Notes under the pieces: model-generated
Databases searched by the model: none
Seen by the model: only the letters and a program-made list of their open reading frames with translations
What the model was told of the DNA's origin: nothing
Source of the DNA: Flavobacterium sp. MC2016-06
GTDB lineage: Bacteria > Bacteroidota > Bacteroidia > Flavobacteriales > Flavobacteriaceae
Assembly: GCF_009711165.2 (NCBI RefSeq)
Contig: NZ_WMID02000005.1
Coordinates: 124,001-188,000 of the forward strand
Length of the DNA: 64,000 bases
Reading direction: 5' to 3'
Shown here: piece by piece, positions 1-7,971 of the stretch
How positions within the stretch are numbered: position 1 is the first letter of the stretch
Layout: the number at the start of each line of letters is the position of its first letter
Position numbers and translations under genes: made by a program

Positions 1-1
1 T

Positions 2-424
2 CCAGAAGTAATTAAAAGACTGCAATGGGCAGGAAAAGCAGTTGGTAAAATAGGAGGCGTTATTGCAATAGAAACTTCACTAAACGCCACAGAAGAGAGA
101 AAACTGTTAGAAGAAATAGGTTCAAAATACATCAAAAGCTCCTTTAACTTTGCCAATGCAGCAGATAACGGAAGAGATATTTCGAGCGAATTAAAGATTT
201 TAGGTAAAAAATATCTAGCACAAATTCACGCTTCAAATACCGATAAAGTTTGGTTAGAAAATGATGCCGCTATCAATATGCCAGAAATCAAAAAGACGCT
301 TGACGAAATGAAATGGAGCGGCTGGCTTATTGTAGAACGTTCAAGAGATGTTGCACAAGTGCATGATGTAAAAGCCAATTATGGAGCAAATGTTGCATAC
401 TTAAAGAAAATTTTTCAGAATTAG
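2..424 (+). CDS. Sugar phosphate isomerase/epimerase-like protein, C-terminal part
   Basis: The gene enters from the left edge in frame 2 and ends at TAG 422-424, leaving about 140 residues. The visible part runs from PEVIKRLQWAGKAVGKIGG through IAQIHASNTDKVWLE to WSGWLIVERSRD and YLKKIFQN. This alternating beta/alpha pattern with a late 'GWLIVERSRD' strand resembles the end of xylose isomerase-like (AP endonuclease family 2) TIM barrels, which act on cytoplasmic sugars or sugar phosphates. The substrate cannot be told. The next gene, a secreted glycosidase-like protein, lies 333 bp downstream behind repeats, so joint transcription is uncertain. The family call is by residue pattern only. Confidence 0.6.
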   Translation, partial: PEVIKRLQWAGKAVGKIGGVIAIETSLNATEERKLLEEIGSKYIKSSFNFANAADNGRDISSELKILGKKYLAQIHASNTDKVWLENDAAINMPEIKKTLDEMKWSGWLIVERSRDVAQVHDVKANYGANVAYLKKIFQN

Positions 425-757
425 TATGACGAAAAACAGTGTTGAATATGTAAGAGTTAAACCTAAATATTTATCACTTTGATCTGCCAAAACCTGCTAA
501 ATCTACGTGCAATAACCTCACGCTGATAGGCAGATTCGGCAGATTGTTTTAAATTAGTACAGAACATAAGGTCTAACAGATTTTTGAAACCTGTTAAGTC
601 TCAAATAAAAATTAATACATTTTTATCTCATTTTTGTCATTTCGAGGAACGAGAAATCTTCGCAAGTAACTCAAGCATTGTGGAGCAACTAACGAAGATT
701 TCTCGTTCCTCGAAATGACAAACTTTACGGGATTTGTGTCTATAAATTATAATACCA
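425..757. other. Repeat-rich intergenic region upstream of the 910-residue protein
   Basis: No gene is visible. Besides the perfect inverted repeat at 633-722 (own entry), it holds two degenerate palindromes. One, around 483-550, has CTGCCAAA...GGCAGATT, related to the CACGCAGATT family at 54620 and 62572. The other, at 569-602, is AGGTCTAACAG...CTGTTAAGTCT, related to the palindromes at 3612, 3796 and 3974. The stretch 723-757 would have to hold the promoter or leader of the next gene, but no clear TAnnTTTG is seen there. Confidence 0.6.
633..722. repeat. Family 1 palindromic repeat, perfect 30-bp arms
   Basis: Arms 633-662 and 693-722 are exact reverse complements over 30 bp with a 30-nt spacer. 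Each arm contains a smaller hairpin, ATTTC-(GAGGAACGA)-GAAAT, preceded by TTTGTC. It is the cleanest of eleven copies in the window (others near 3667, 3843, 7836, 24993, 25351, 25538, 30037, 35740, 35897, 36054). Confidence 0.9.
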
Positions 758-3490
758 ATGAAATATTTAAGTCTACTTTTTTTATGTTTTTATGTCTCTT
801 TCGCGACAGCGCAAAACGTTACCATTGTTAGTGATGCAAAATCGCCAAGAGCACAATTTGGAGCAGAGAAGTTATCAGAAATTGTTTCAAGCAAAGGATT
901 CAAAGTAACTTCATCAGAAAATCTTCCCAAAAAATCAAAAGACAAAATAATCGTTATTGGCGAAAAAGGAACAGATTTTTGGCAGCAAACCGCTAAAACA
1001 GCCAAAATAGATGATAGTAAACTACTTAGAAAAGAAGGTTTTCAAATTCGCACACAAAAAAATATCATTTATATAGAAGGAACAGACGCAACTGGTAGTT
1101 TATATGGTGCGATGGAATTAGTAGACCGCATCAAAGCTTCAGGTGAAATTCCGTCAGAAATTAATATCGAAGACAGCCCAGAAATGGTATTGAGAGGCGC
1201 TTGTATCGGAATGCAGAAAACCGTTTATCTTCCCGGAAGAGACGTTTACGAATATCCGTATACACCAGAAACTTTTCCGTGGTTTTACGATAAAAAATTG
1301 TGGACCAAATATTTAGATATGATGGTCGACAACAGAATGAATTCGTTGTATTTATGGAACGGACATCCTTTTGCTTCTTTAGTAAAACTAAAAGAATATC
1401 CGTTTGCTGTAGAAGTAAGCGACGAAGATTTTAAAAAGAACGAAGAAATCTATAAATACCTAACTGTAGAAGCCAACAAAAGAGGAATCTGGGTCATTCA
1501 GATGTTTTATAATATTATTGTTTCAAAACCATTTGCAGAACATTACAACATTAAAACACAAGACCGTTCAAGACCAATTACGCCGTTAATTTCCGATTAT
1601 ACCAGAAAATCAATCGCTGCTTTTATAGAAAAATATCCAAATGTTGGCTTAATGGTTTGTTTAGGAGAAGCCATAAATACCGTTGATGACGACGTGGAAT
1701 GGTTTACCAAAACCATTATTCCGGGAGTTCAAGACGGATTAAAAGCATTAGGAAGAACAGACGAACCGCCAATTATTCTGCGTTCTCACGACACCGACGG
1801 GCCTTTGGTAATGGAAAAATCACTTCCGTTATACAAAAACCTATACACAGAGAGCAAATACACCGGAGAATCTTTAACCACTTATACGCCGGGCGGACCT
1901 TGGGGAGAAACACACAGACAACTAAGTGCCTTAAAGTCAATTCATATTGAAAACGTTCATATTCTTGCAAACTTAGAACCTTTTAGATACGGTTCGCCAG
2001 ATTTTATCCAGAAAACAGTAAAAGCAATGCACACTGCGCACGGAGCCAATGCCTTACATTTATATCCGCAGGCATCTTATTGGGATTGGCCTTATACCGC
2101 AGATAAAACAAAAACAGGCGAACGAATACTAGAAATGGATCGCGACTGGATTTGGTACAAAGCTTGGGCAAGATATGCTTGGGACAGTAAAAGAGATAGA
2201 AACGAAGAAGTTAAATATTGGGATAATGATCTTGCTACCAAATACGGAACAGATCAAGAAGCAGCAAATAATATATTAAAAGCATACGAAGAAACTGGAG
2301 AAATTGCGCCAAAAACCTTAAGACGTTTCGGAATCACCGAAGGAAACAGACAAACCCTATTATTAGGAATGTTCGAAAGTCAATTGGTAAATCCAGCAAA
2401 ATGGCGTGTTTATCCGGGCTTTCACGAATCGTGCGGGCCAGCGGGAGAATTACTTCTCGAATATGCTAAAAAAGAATGGAATCACGAACCGCATTCTGGC
2501 GAACTTCCAACGCAGATTATAGAAGAAATTACGCAACACGGAAAATTAGCTGTAGAAGCAATTGACAAAGCCGAAGCAAGTGTAACAAAAGATAAAGAAG
2601 AGTTCTTACGCCTTAAAAACGATGTACACTGTTACAAAGCATTTGCAGATTTCTTCTCAGAAAAAGTAAAAGCAGCCTTGTTAGTTTTGCGTTACAGTTA
2701 TTCAAATGATATTTCAGATTTAGACAAAGCATTGCCGCATCTAGAAGAAAGCATCAAACATTACGAATTATTGGTTAATTTAACCAAAGACAATTATTGG
2801 TACGCCAACAGCATGCAGACCGCACAGCGCCGAATTCCGATTGGCGGCGACGACGGAAATAACAAAACTTGGATCGAATTATTACCGCATTATGAGCGTG
2901 AATTAGTTAATTTCAAACGAAATCTAGAATTACTAAAAACATCAAAAGATGGTAAAATTGTAACCAAAGAAGGAAAACCTTGGCAGACTGCAGAAGTAAC
3001 TTTAATTGGAGAAAACAAAACAAATTATCCCGTTAAAAACGGAACAAAAGTATACGGAACTCCGATTTCTGAAATCATTAAAACGGCTCCAGAATTGCAG
3101 AACTTAAAGGGAATAACATTTGATGAAACGTCACAAAACGAAAACGGTACACATCTGAAATTCAAAAATACAAAAGCTGTAAAACTAGTTGTAGGCTATT
3201 TTAATTCAGATCAAAAGAGATTTTTACTGCCGCCAAGTTTAGAAACAGATGCAGCAGGAAACGCAAACGGTCAAGCCGAAGTAATATTGGCAAGCGCGAT
3301 GAACCTGAAAGAATTACCGCGTGTAAATATTCACACCTACACCTTTCAGCCAGGCGAAAATAAATTAGATTTAGGTAAAGGAAGAGTCCTGATTTTAGGA
3401 TTTATAGACGCAGATCAAACCATAACACCGCGAGATGTAGGTTATATCGACGAAGGAGAAAAAGAAGCGATAGATTGGCTATTTTATTAA
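758..3490 (+). CDS. Secreted glycoside hydrolase-like protein, family not assigned (910 aa)
   Basis: A signal peptide (MKYLSLLFLCFYVSFATAQ) points to export. Residues about 20-125 look like the alpha/beta domain that precedes the catalytic barrel in GH20, GH67 and GH115 enzymes (IVIGEKGTDFW, YIEGTDATGSLYGAMELVDRI). From about 140 a TIM-barrel-like region follows, with LRGACIGMQ, NRMNSLYLWNGHPF, NKRGIWVIQMFYN, PNVGLMVCLGEAI and LHLYPQASYWDWPY. The last 200 residues are probably beta-rich. Acidic residues at barrel-strand ends (for example in CLGEAI) could be catalytic, but this is inference. I cannot give a CAZy family. Its neighbour is an isomerase-like gene, and the downstream GH2 gene is 566 bp away, so it may be transcribed alone. 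Confidence 0.6.
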   Translation: MKYLSLLFLCFYVSFATAQNVTIVSDAKSPRAQFGAEKLSEIVSSKGFKVTSSENLPKKSKDKIIVIGEKGTDFWQQTAKTAKIDDSKLLRKEGFQIRTQKNIIYIEGTDATGSLYGAMELVDRIKASGEIPSEINIEDSPEMVLRGACIGMQKTVYLPGRDVYEYPYTPETFPWFYDKKLWTKYLDMMVDNRMNSLYLWNGHPFASLVKLKEYPFAVEVSDEDFKKNEEIYKYLTVEANKRGIWVIQMFYNIIVSKPFAEHYNIKTQDRSRPITPLISDYTRKSIAAFIEKYPNVGLMVCLGEAINTVDDDVEWFTKTIIPGVQDGLKALGRTDEPPIILRSHDTDGPLVMEKSLPLYKNLYTESKYTGESLTTYTPGGPWGETHRQLSALKSIHIENVHILANLEPFRYGSPDFIQKTVKAMHTAHGANALHLYPQASYWDWPYTADKTKTGERILEMDRDWIWYKAWARYAWDSKRDRNEEVKYWDNDLATKYGTDQEAANNILKAYEETGEIAPKTLRRFGITEGNRQTLLLGMFESQLVNPAKWRVYPGFHESCGPAGELLLEYAKKEWNHEPHSGELPTQIIEEITQHGKLAVEAIDKAEASVTKDKEEFLRLKNDVHCYKAFADFFSEKVKAALLVLRYSYSNDISDLDKALPHLEESIKHYELLVNLTKDNYWYANSMQTAQRRIPIGGDDGNNKTWIELLPHYERELVNFKRNLELLKTSKDGKIVTKEGKPWQTAEVTLIGENKTNYPVKNGTKVYGTPISEIIKTAPELQNLKGITFDETSQNENGTHLKFKNTKAVKLVVGYFNSDQKRFLLPPSLETDAAGNANGQAEVILASAMNLKELPRVNIHTYTFQPGENKLDLGKGRVLILGFIDADQTITPRDVGYIDEGEKEAIDWLFY

Positions 3491-4056
3491 AATAAATAGA
3501 TTTTGGGCGTGTCCCTCCGGGTCGGGCTGTACGTTCCCGCTTTTTTTGGGCAAGAAAAATGCCCAAAAAAGAGCTCCACTGCCATCCCTCACGCAAGATC
3601 AACGATTATCTAGACCTGACAGGTTTTAAAAACTCGTCAGGTCAAAAAAAAGAGATAAACACAATCTTGTCATCCCGAGGAACGAGGGATCTCCACAAGA
3701 AACTCAACAAAGATTGACAGCATTCTTTACGGAGTTACTTGCGAAGATTTCTCCTCCGTCGAAATGACAAACTTTGCGAATTGAATTGTGAAAAATTAGA
3801 CCTACAAGGTTTTGGAAACCTTGCAGGACAGTAAACACAATCTTGTTATCCCGAGGAACGAGGGATCTCCACAAGAAACTCTACAAAGATTGGCGACATT
3901 TCTATGAGGAGTTACTTGCGAAGATTTCTCCTCCGTCGAAATGACAAACTTTGCGAATTGAATTGTAAAAAATAGACCTACAAGGTTTCCAAAACCTTGC
4001 AGGACAACACAAATAAACTTAAATTACCTTATATCACTTATATGGTTTAAAAAAGT
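3491..4056. repeat. Tandem repeat region with two family 1 elements and associated palindromes
   Basis: No gene is visible. A unit of about 175 bp occurs twice, near 3660-3836 and 3837-4010. Each unit has a family 1 palindrome (3667-3770 and 3843-3947) followed by a second palindrome, ACCTACAAGGTTTT...CCTTGCAGG (3796-3829 and 3974-4003). A related palindrome, AGACCTGACAGG...CAGGTC, is at 3612-3644. At 4015-4048 lies a further repeat, TTATATCACTTATATGG, whose reverse complement recurs at 52787-52821. It ends eight bases before the next ATG. Confidence 0.85.
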
Positions 4057-7000
4057 ATGAAAAGAATAATTTTTTTTATTTTTTGTTTTTTTTCAAGTAG
4101 TTACTTTGTTTGGAGTCAAAGTAACGGAACGGCAAAAGTTCGTAAAGAAGTTTCGCTGAACTCATCTTGGGAAACCATAATCTTGGATAATCTTCCTGTG
4201 CAGGAAGATAAGTTTGTAGACAATCCAAGCACTGATTCCAAATGGGAGCGGGTTAACGTACCGCACAATTGGGATCAGTATTATGGTTTCAGGAGAACAA
4301 AACATGGAAATTTACACGGAACAGCGTGGTACAAAAAAACATTAAAATTAGATAAAGAAACAGTAGGGAAAAGACTTTTTCTTTATTTTGAAGGCGTAAG
4401 TTCGTATGCAGATGTTTGGGTAAACGGAAAAAAAGTCGGTTCACATAAAGGCGGAAGAACCACCTTTACATTAGATATTACAAACGCAGTTTCTTTCAAT
4501 AAAGAAAATCAAATCGTTGTTAAAGCTTCGCATCCATCATTTATTGCAGATCTTCCTTGGGTTTGCGGTGGCTGTTCGGGCGAATGGGGATTCTCAGAAG
4601 GTTCACAGCCAATGGGGATTTTTAGACCTGTTTCTTTAGTCATTACAAATGAGGTTCGCATAGAACCTTTTGGCGTTCATATCTGGAATGACAAATCTGT
4701 TTCTAAAGAAAAAGCAATTTTATTTACCACAACCGAAATCAAGAATTACGGAAATTCAAGCCAAAATCTCACGATAGAAAATACACTTTTTGATGCATCA
4801 GGTAAAAAAGTAGTTACAGCAAAAAGTGAAGTAAAAACAAATGCTAGCGAAACCAAAGAAATAGCGATCACACTTCCAGAAATTACAAAACCTAATTTGT
4901 GGTCGCCGTCAAATCCTTATCTGTATCAATTGATAACCTCTATTTATGAAAACGGAAAAATCATTGACCAAGTAACAACGCCATACGGAATCCGCTGGGT
5001 AAGCTGGCCGGTAAGCAGAGATGGTAAAGACAATCGTTTTTACATCAACGGCGAACCTTTATTTATCAACGGAACTTGCGAATACGAACATTTAATTGGA
5101 AACAGTCATTCCTTCTCAGACGAGCAGATTCATTCGAGAATAGAACAAATAAAAGCTGCTGGATTTAACGCTTTTAGAGAAGCGCATCAACCTCATAATT
5201 TAGCCTATCAAAAAGAATTAGACAAAGACGGAATCTTATTTTGGAGTCAGTTTTCGGCACATATTTGGTACGATACACCAGAATTTAAAGAAAATTTCAA
5301 AACCTTATTGCGAGAATGGATTAAGGAACGTAGAAACAGCCCATCAGTTGTGATGTGGGGATTACAGAACGAAAGTACGATTCCTGCAGCATTTGCCGAA
5401 GAATGCACTAAAATTATTCGCGAAATGGATCCTTTATCAGCTTCGCAACGTATTGTAACGACTTGTAATGGTGGAGAAGGTACAGATTGGAATGTCGTAC
5501 AAAACTGGTCTGGAACTTATGGCGGTGATCCTTTAAAATATCATCTCGAAATGAGCACACAGTTATTAAACGGAGAATACGGCGCATGGCGAACTGCTGA
5601 TTTACATACTGAAGGTGAATTTGATCAAAAAGGAATTTTGAGCGAAAATAGATTCTCTCAATTAATGGAAATTAAAGTCCGTGAAGCCGAATCGGTAAAA
5701 GATAAAATTGCGGGACAATTTAACTGGCTTTTTGCTTCGCACGAAAATCCGGGACGTGTGCAAAACGGCGAAGGATTTAGAGATATTGATAAAGTTGGAC
5801 CCGTAAATTACAAAGGACTTTTTACGATTTGGGGCGAGCCAATGGACGCGTATTATATGTATCGCGCCAATTATGTTTCAAACAAAACAAACCCAATGGT
5901 TTATATCGTTTCGCACACTTGGCCAAGCCGTTGGGATAAACCAGGAATTAAAAATGGAATCGATATTTACTCGAATTGTGATGAAGTTGAATTGTTTAAC
6001 GACGTCAATAAATCATCTTTAGGAAAACTAAAAAATCCAGGATTAGGACAGCATTTTCAGTTTAATAATGTCAACATTCAATACAATGTTTTATACGCCG
6101 TTGGTTATGTAAACGGAAAAGCGGTTGCGAAGGATTATGTGGTTTTGAATACGCTTCCAAAAGCGCCAAACTTAGAAACTTTAACTCCTCAAAAAACAGA
6201 CATTTTAAGTTCTAAAAAAGGCTATAATTATATCTACAGAGTAAATTGCGGTGGTTCTGAATTGACAGACTCATCAGGAAATACATGGTTTACCGATACG
6301 CATAAAAACGGTCAATATACTTATGGTTCTTTGTCTTGGACGGATAATTTTGAAAAACTTCCAGATTTTTACGCAAGTCAAAGAAGTACTTTCGACCCGA
6401 TAAACGGAACAAAAGATCCAGAATTGTTTCAAACTTTCAGATACGGAGTCGATAAATTACGTTATGAATTTCCAGTTCCAGACGGAGAATATTTAGTAGA
6501 ATTATACTTTACAGAACCTTGGTACGGAACTGGCGGCGGTTTAGACTGCAAAGGCTGGCGTTTGTTTGATGTTGCTATCAATGAAAATGTTGTGATTAAA
6601 GATTTTGATATTTGGGCAGAAGCTGGACATGATAATGCGTTGAAGAAAACATTTACTGTAAAAAGTAAAAACGGAAAAATTGTAATTTCGTTTCCAAATA
6701 CAAAAGCTGGAGAAGCGATAATTTCTGCCATTGCAATTGGGACAAAAGATAGAAAACTAAAACCAGCAAATGCATCACCAAAAAATATTGAGAATTTAGT
6801 TTTAGAAAGCTATGACAAAAGTATAAATAGAGTAGCTTCTTGGTTGGATATTAATTCAAAACAATATTCTAACTCAGACATTGTTTTTACCGAATTACCA
6901 GCCGAGATTTTTGGAGCTGATTATTTGCAGTTTGCTTCTGAATCTAAAGTTTCAGGTTCGTTTACAGCCAAAGAAGATTCGAATATTTATGTTTTAGTAG

Positions 7001-7590
7001 ACAGTAAAATAAATAAAACATTAGCTTGGTTATCGGATTATAAAAAACTAGAAGAAAAAGCAAAAAACAGCAATGGAACTGAATTTATAATTTTCTCTAA
7101 ACTGATTGAAAAAGGAGAAAAAGTTTCGTTCGATCATTCAGAAACTTTGACATCAATTGCAGTTGTTCCTGTTTATGATATGGGCGAAAAAGACGATTCA
7201 AGACCTATCGTAACAATTGAAGCCGAAAAAGCTAAAACAGCAGGAGACGGAATTGAAAAAGGAAATTTCAAAAAAGCCGATTATATTGAGTTTACCAAAA
7301 GCACACCAAACAGCATTCAGTTTGAGGTAAAACCAGGCGTTGCAGGAATTTATTTAATGCGTTTCCGTTTTATGAATAGAAACGAAACTCCATTAAAAGT
7401 AAAATTTAAAATGGAAGATGCTTACGGAATTTTAATGCGAAACGATACGATTGAGTTTTTCTCATCACCAGAAAAATGGAAGGTTTTAAACACAACTTCT
7501 GGCGGATATATTAATGCAGGAACTTATAAAATTACTTTAGAAGGAGAAGATTTAAAAGGATTATTGTTGGATAATTTTGAGTTTCAATAA
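4057..7590 (+). CDS. Secreted GH2 glycoside hydrolase with malectin domain (1177 aa)
   Basis: Signal peptide MKRIIFFIFCFFSSSYFVWSQ. The order is a GH2 sugar-binding domain (about 50-200, with WERVNVPHNWDQ), an Ig-like domain (about 200-315), then a TIM barrel (about 315-620). The GH2 acid/base is E439 in MWGLQNES and the likely nucleophile is E507 in LLNGEYGAW. Beyond the usual GH2 length comes a malectin-like domain (about 724-900, YIYRVNCGG...FTEPWYG...AISAIAIG) and a C-terminal beta-sandwich resembling CBM35/CBM6 (about 1050-1177, IEAEKAKTAGDGIEKGNF). It should act outside the cytoplasm on beta-linked sugars. Beta-galactosidase or beta-glucuronidase are possible, and the substrate is not fixed by the sequence. 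Repeat regions flank it on both sides, so it is probably monocistronic. Confidence 0.85.
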   Translation: MKRIIFFIFCFFSSSYFVWSQSNGTAKVRKEVSLNSSWETIILDNLPVQEDKFVDNPSTDSKWERVNVPHNWDQYYGFRRTKHGNLHGTAWYKKTLKLDKETVGKRLFLYFEGVSSYADVWVNGKKVGSHKGGRTTFTLDITNAVSFNKENQIVVKASHPSFIADLPWVCGGCSGEWGFSEGSQPMGIFRPVSLVITNEVRIEPFGVHIWNDKSVSKEKAILFTTTEIKNYGNSSQNLTIENTLFDASGKKVVTAKSEVKTNASETKEIAITLPEITKPNLWSPSNPYLYQLITSIYENGKIIDQVTTPYGIRWVSWPVSRDGKDNRFYINGEPLFINGTCEYEHLIGNSHSFSDEQIHSRIEQIKAAGFNAFREAHQPHNLAYQKELDKDGILFWSQFSAHIWYDTPEFKENFKTLLREWIKERRNSPSVVMWGLQNESTIPAAFAEECTKIIREMDPLSASQRIVTTCNGGEGTDWNVVQNWSGTYGGDPLKYHLEMSTQLLNGEYGAWRTADLHTEGEFDQKGILSENRFSQLMEIKVREAESVKDKIAGQFNWLFASHENPGRVQNGEGFRDIDKVGPVNYKGLFTIWGEPMDAYYMYRANYVSNKTNPMVYIVSHTWPSRWDKPGIKNGIDIYSNCDEVELFNDVNKSSLGKLKNPGLGQHFQFNNVNIQYNVLYAVGYVNGKAVAKDYVVLNTLPKAPNLETLTPQKTDILSSKKGYNYIYRVNCGGSELTDSSGNTWFTDTHKNGQYTYGSLSWTDNFEKLPDFYASQRSTFDPINGTKDPELFQTFRYGVDKLRYEFPVPDGEYLVELYFTEPWYGTGGGLDCKGWRLFDVAINENVVIKDFDIWAEAGHDNALKKTFTVKSKNGKIVISFPNTKAGEAIISAIAIGTKDRKLKPANASPKNIENLVLESYDKSINRVASWLDINSKQYSNSDIVFTELPAEIFGADYLQFASESKVSGSFTAKEDSNIYVLVDSKINKTLAWLSDYKKLEEKAKNSNGTEFIIFSKLIEKGEKVSFDHSETLTSIAVVPVYDMGEKDDSRPIVTIEAEKAKTAGDGIEKGNFKKADYIEFTKSTPNSIQFEVKPGVAGIYLMRFRFMNRNETPLKVKFKMEDAYGILMRNDTIEFFSSPEKWKVLNTTSGGYINAGTYKITLEGEDLKGLLLDNFEFQ

Positions 7591-7971
7591 CGTTTTTTAG
7601 CAGCAAAGGCACGAAAGCACAAAGGTTTTAAGTAACAAAGATTAAGAGGTTTACTTAGTTGCCAGGCTGGCGAAGTCGAAGCCTACGTAAAGTGATAAAC
7701 AAAAAAAAGATAACGTCTTGTTTGTCATCCTATGTTTGCAGAAGTAGATACGTAAGAAGTTTTAGTATTACGAGAAGCTTTGTCAAAGTTTAAAACTTTG
7801 ACAAAGCTAAAGACACATAGTTTATGCGTAAAGCATGTCATTCTGAGGAACGAAGAATCTTCGCGAGCAGCGCTACAAAGATTGACGGCATTGCTATGAG
7901 GAGTTACTTAGGAAGATTCTTCGTTCCTCAGAATGACAAAATGGGACGTAATTAGATTATAAAAAAATAAT
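7591..7971. repeat. Intergenic region with two palindromic repeats
   Basis: No gene is visible. At 7776-7808 lies a perfect palindrome with 16-bp arms around one base (AGCTTTGTCAAAGTTT and its reverse complement). At 7836-7938 lies a family 1 element whose 26-bp arms are exact reverse complements (7836-7861 and 7913-7938). The mini-hairpin stem in each arm is ATTCT/AGAAT. The second element ends 33 bases before the next ATG and may end or insulate transcription. Confidence 0.85.

Noticed and set aside
633..722. Simple Rho-independent terminator
   Set aside because: The arms are too long (30 bp), the loop is 30 nt, no T-run follows, and copies also stand just upstream of genes. A terminating effect remains possible but is not the main explanation.
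3402..3602. 66-residue minus-strand ORF at the end of the 910-residue gene
   Set aside because: It is antisense to the 3' end of a real gene, with a low-complexity product.
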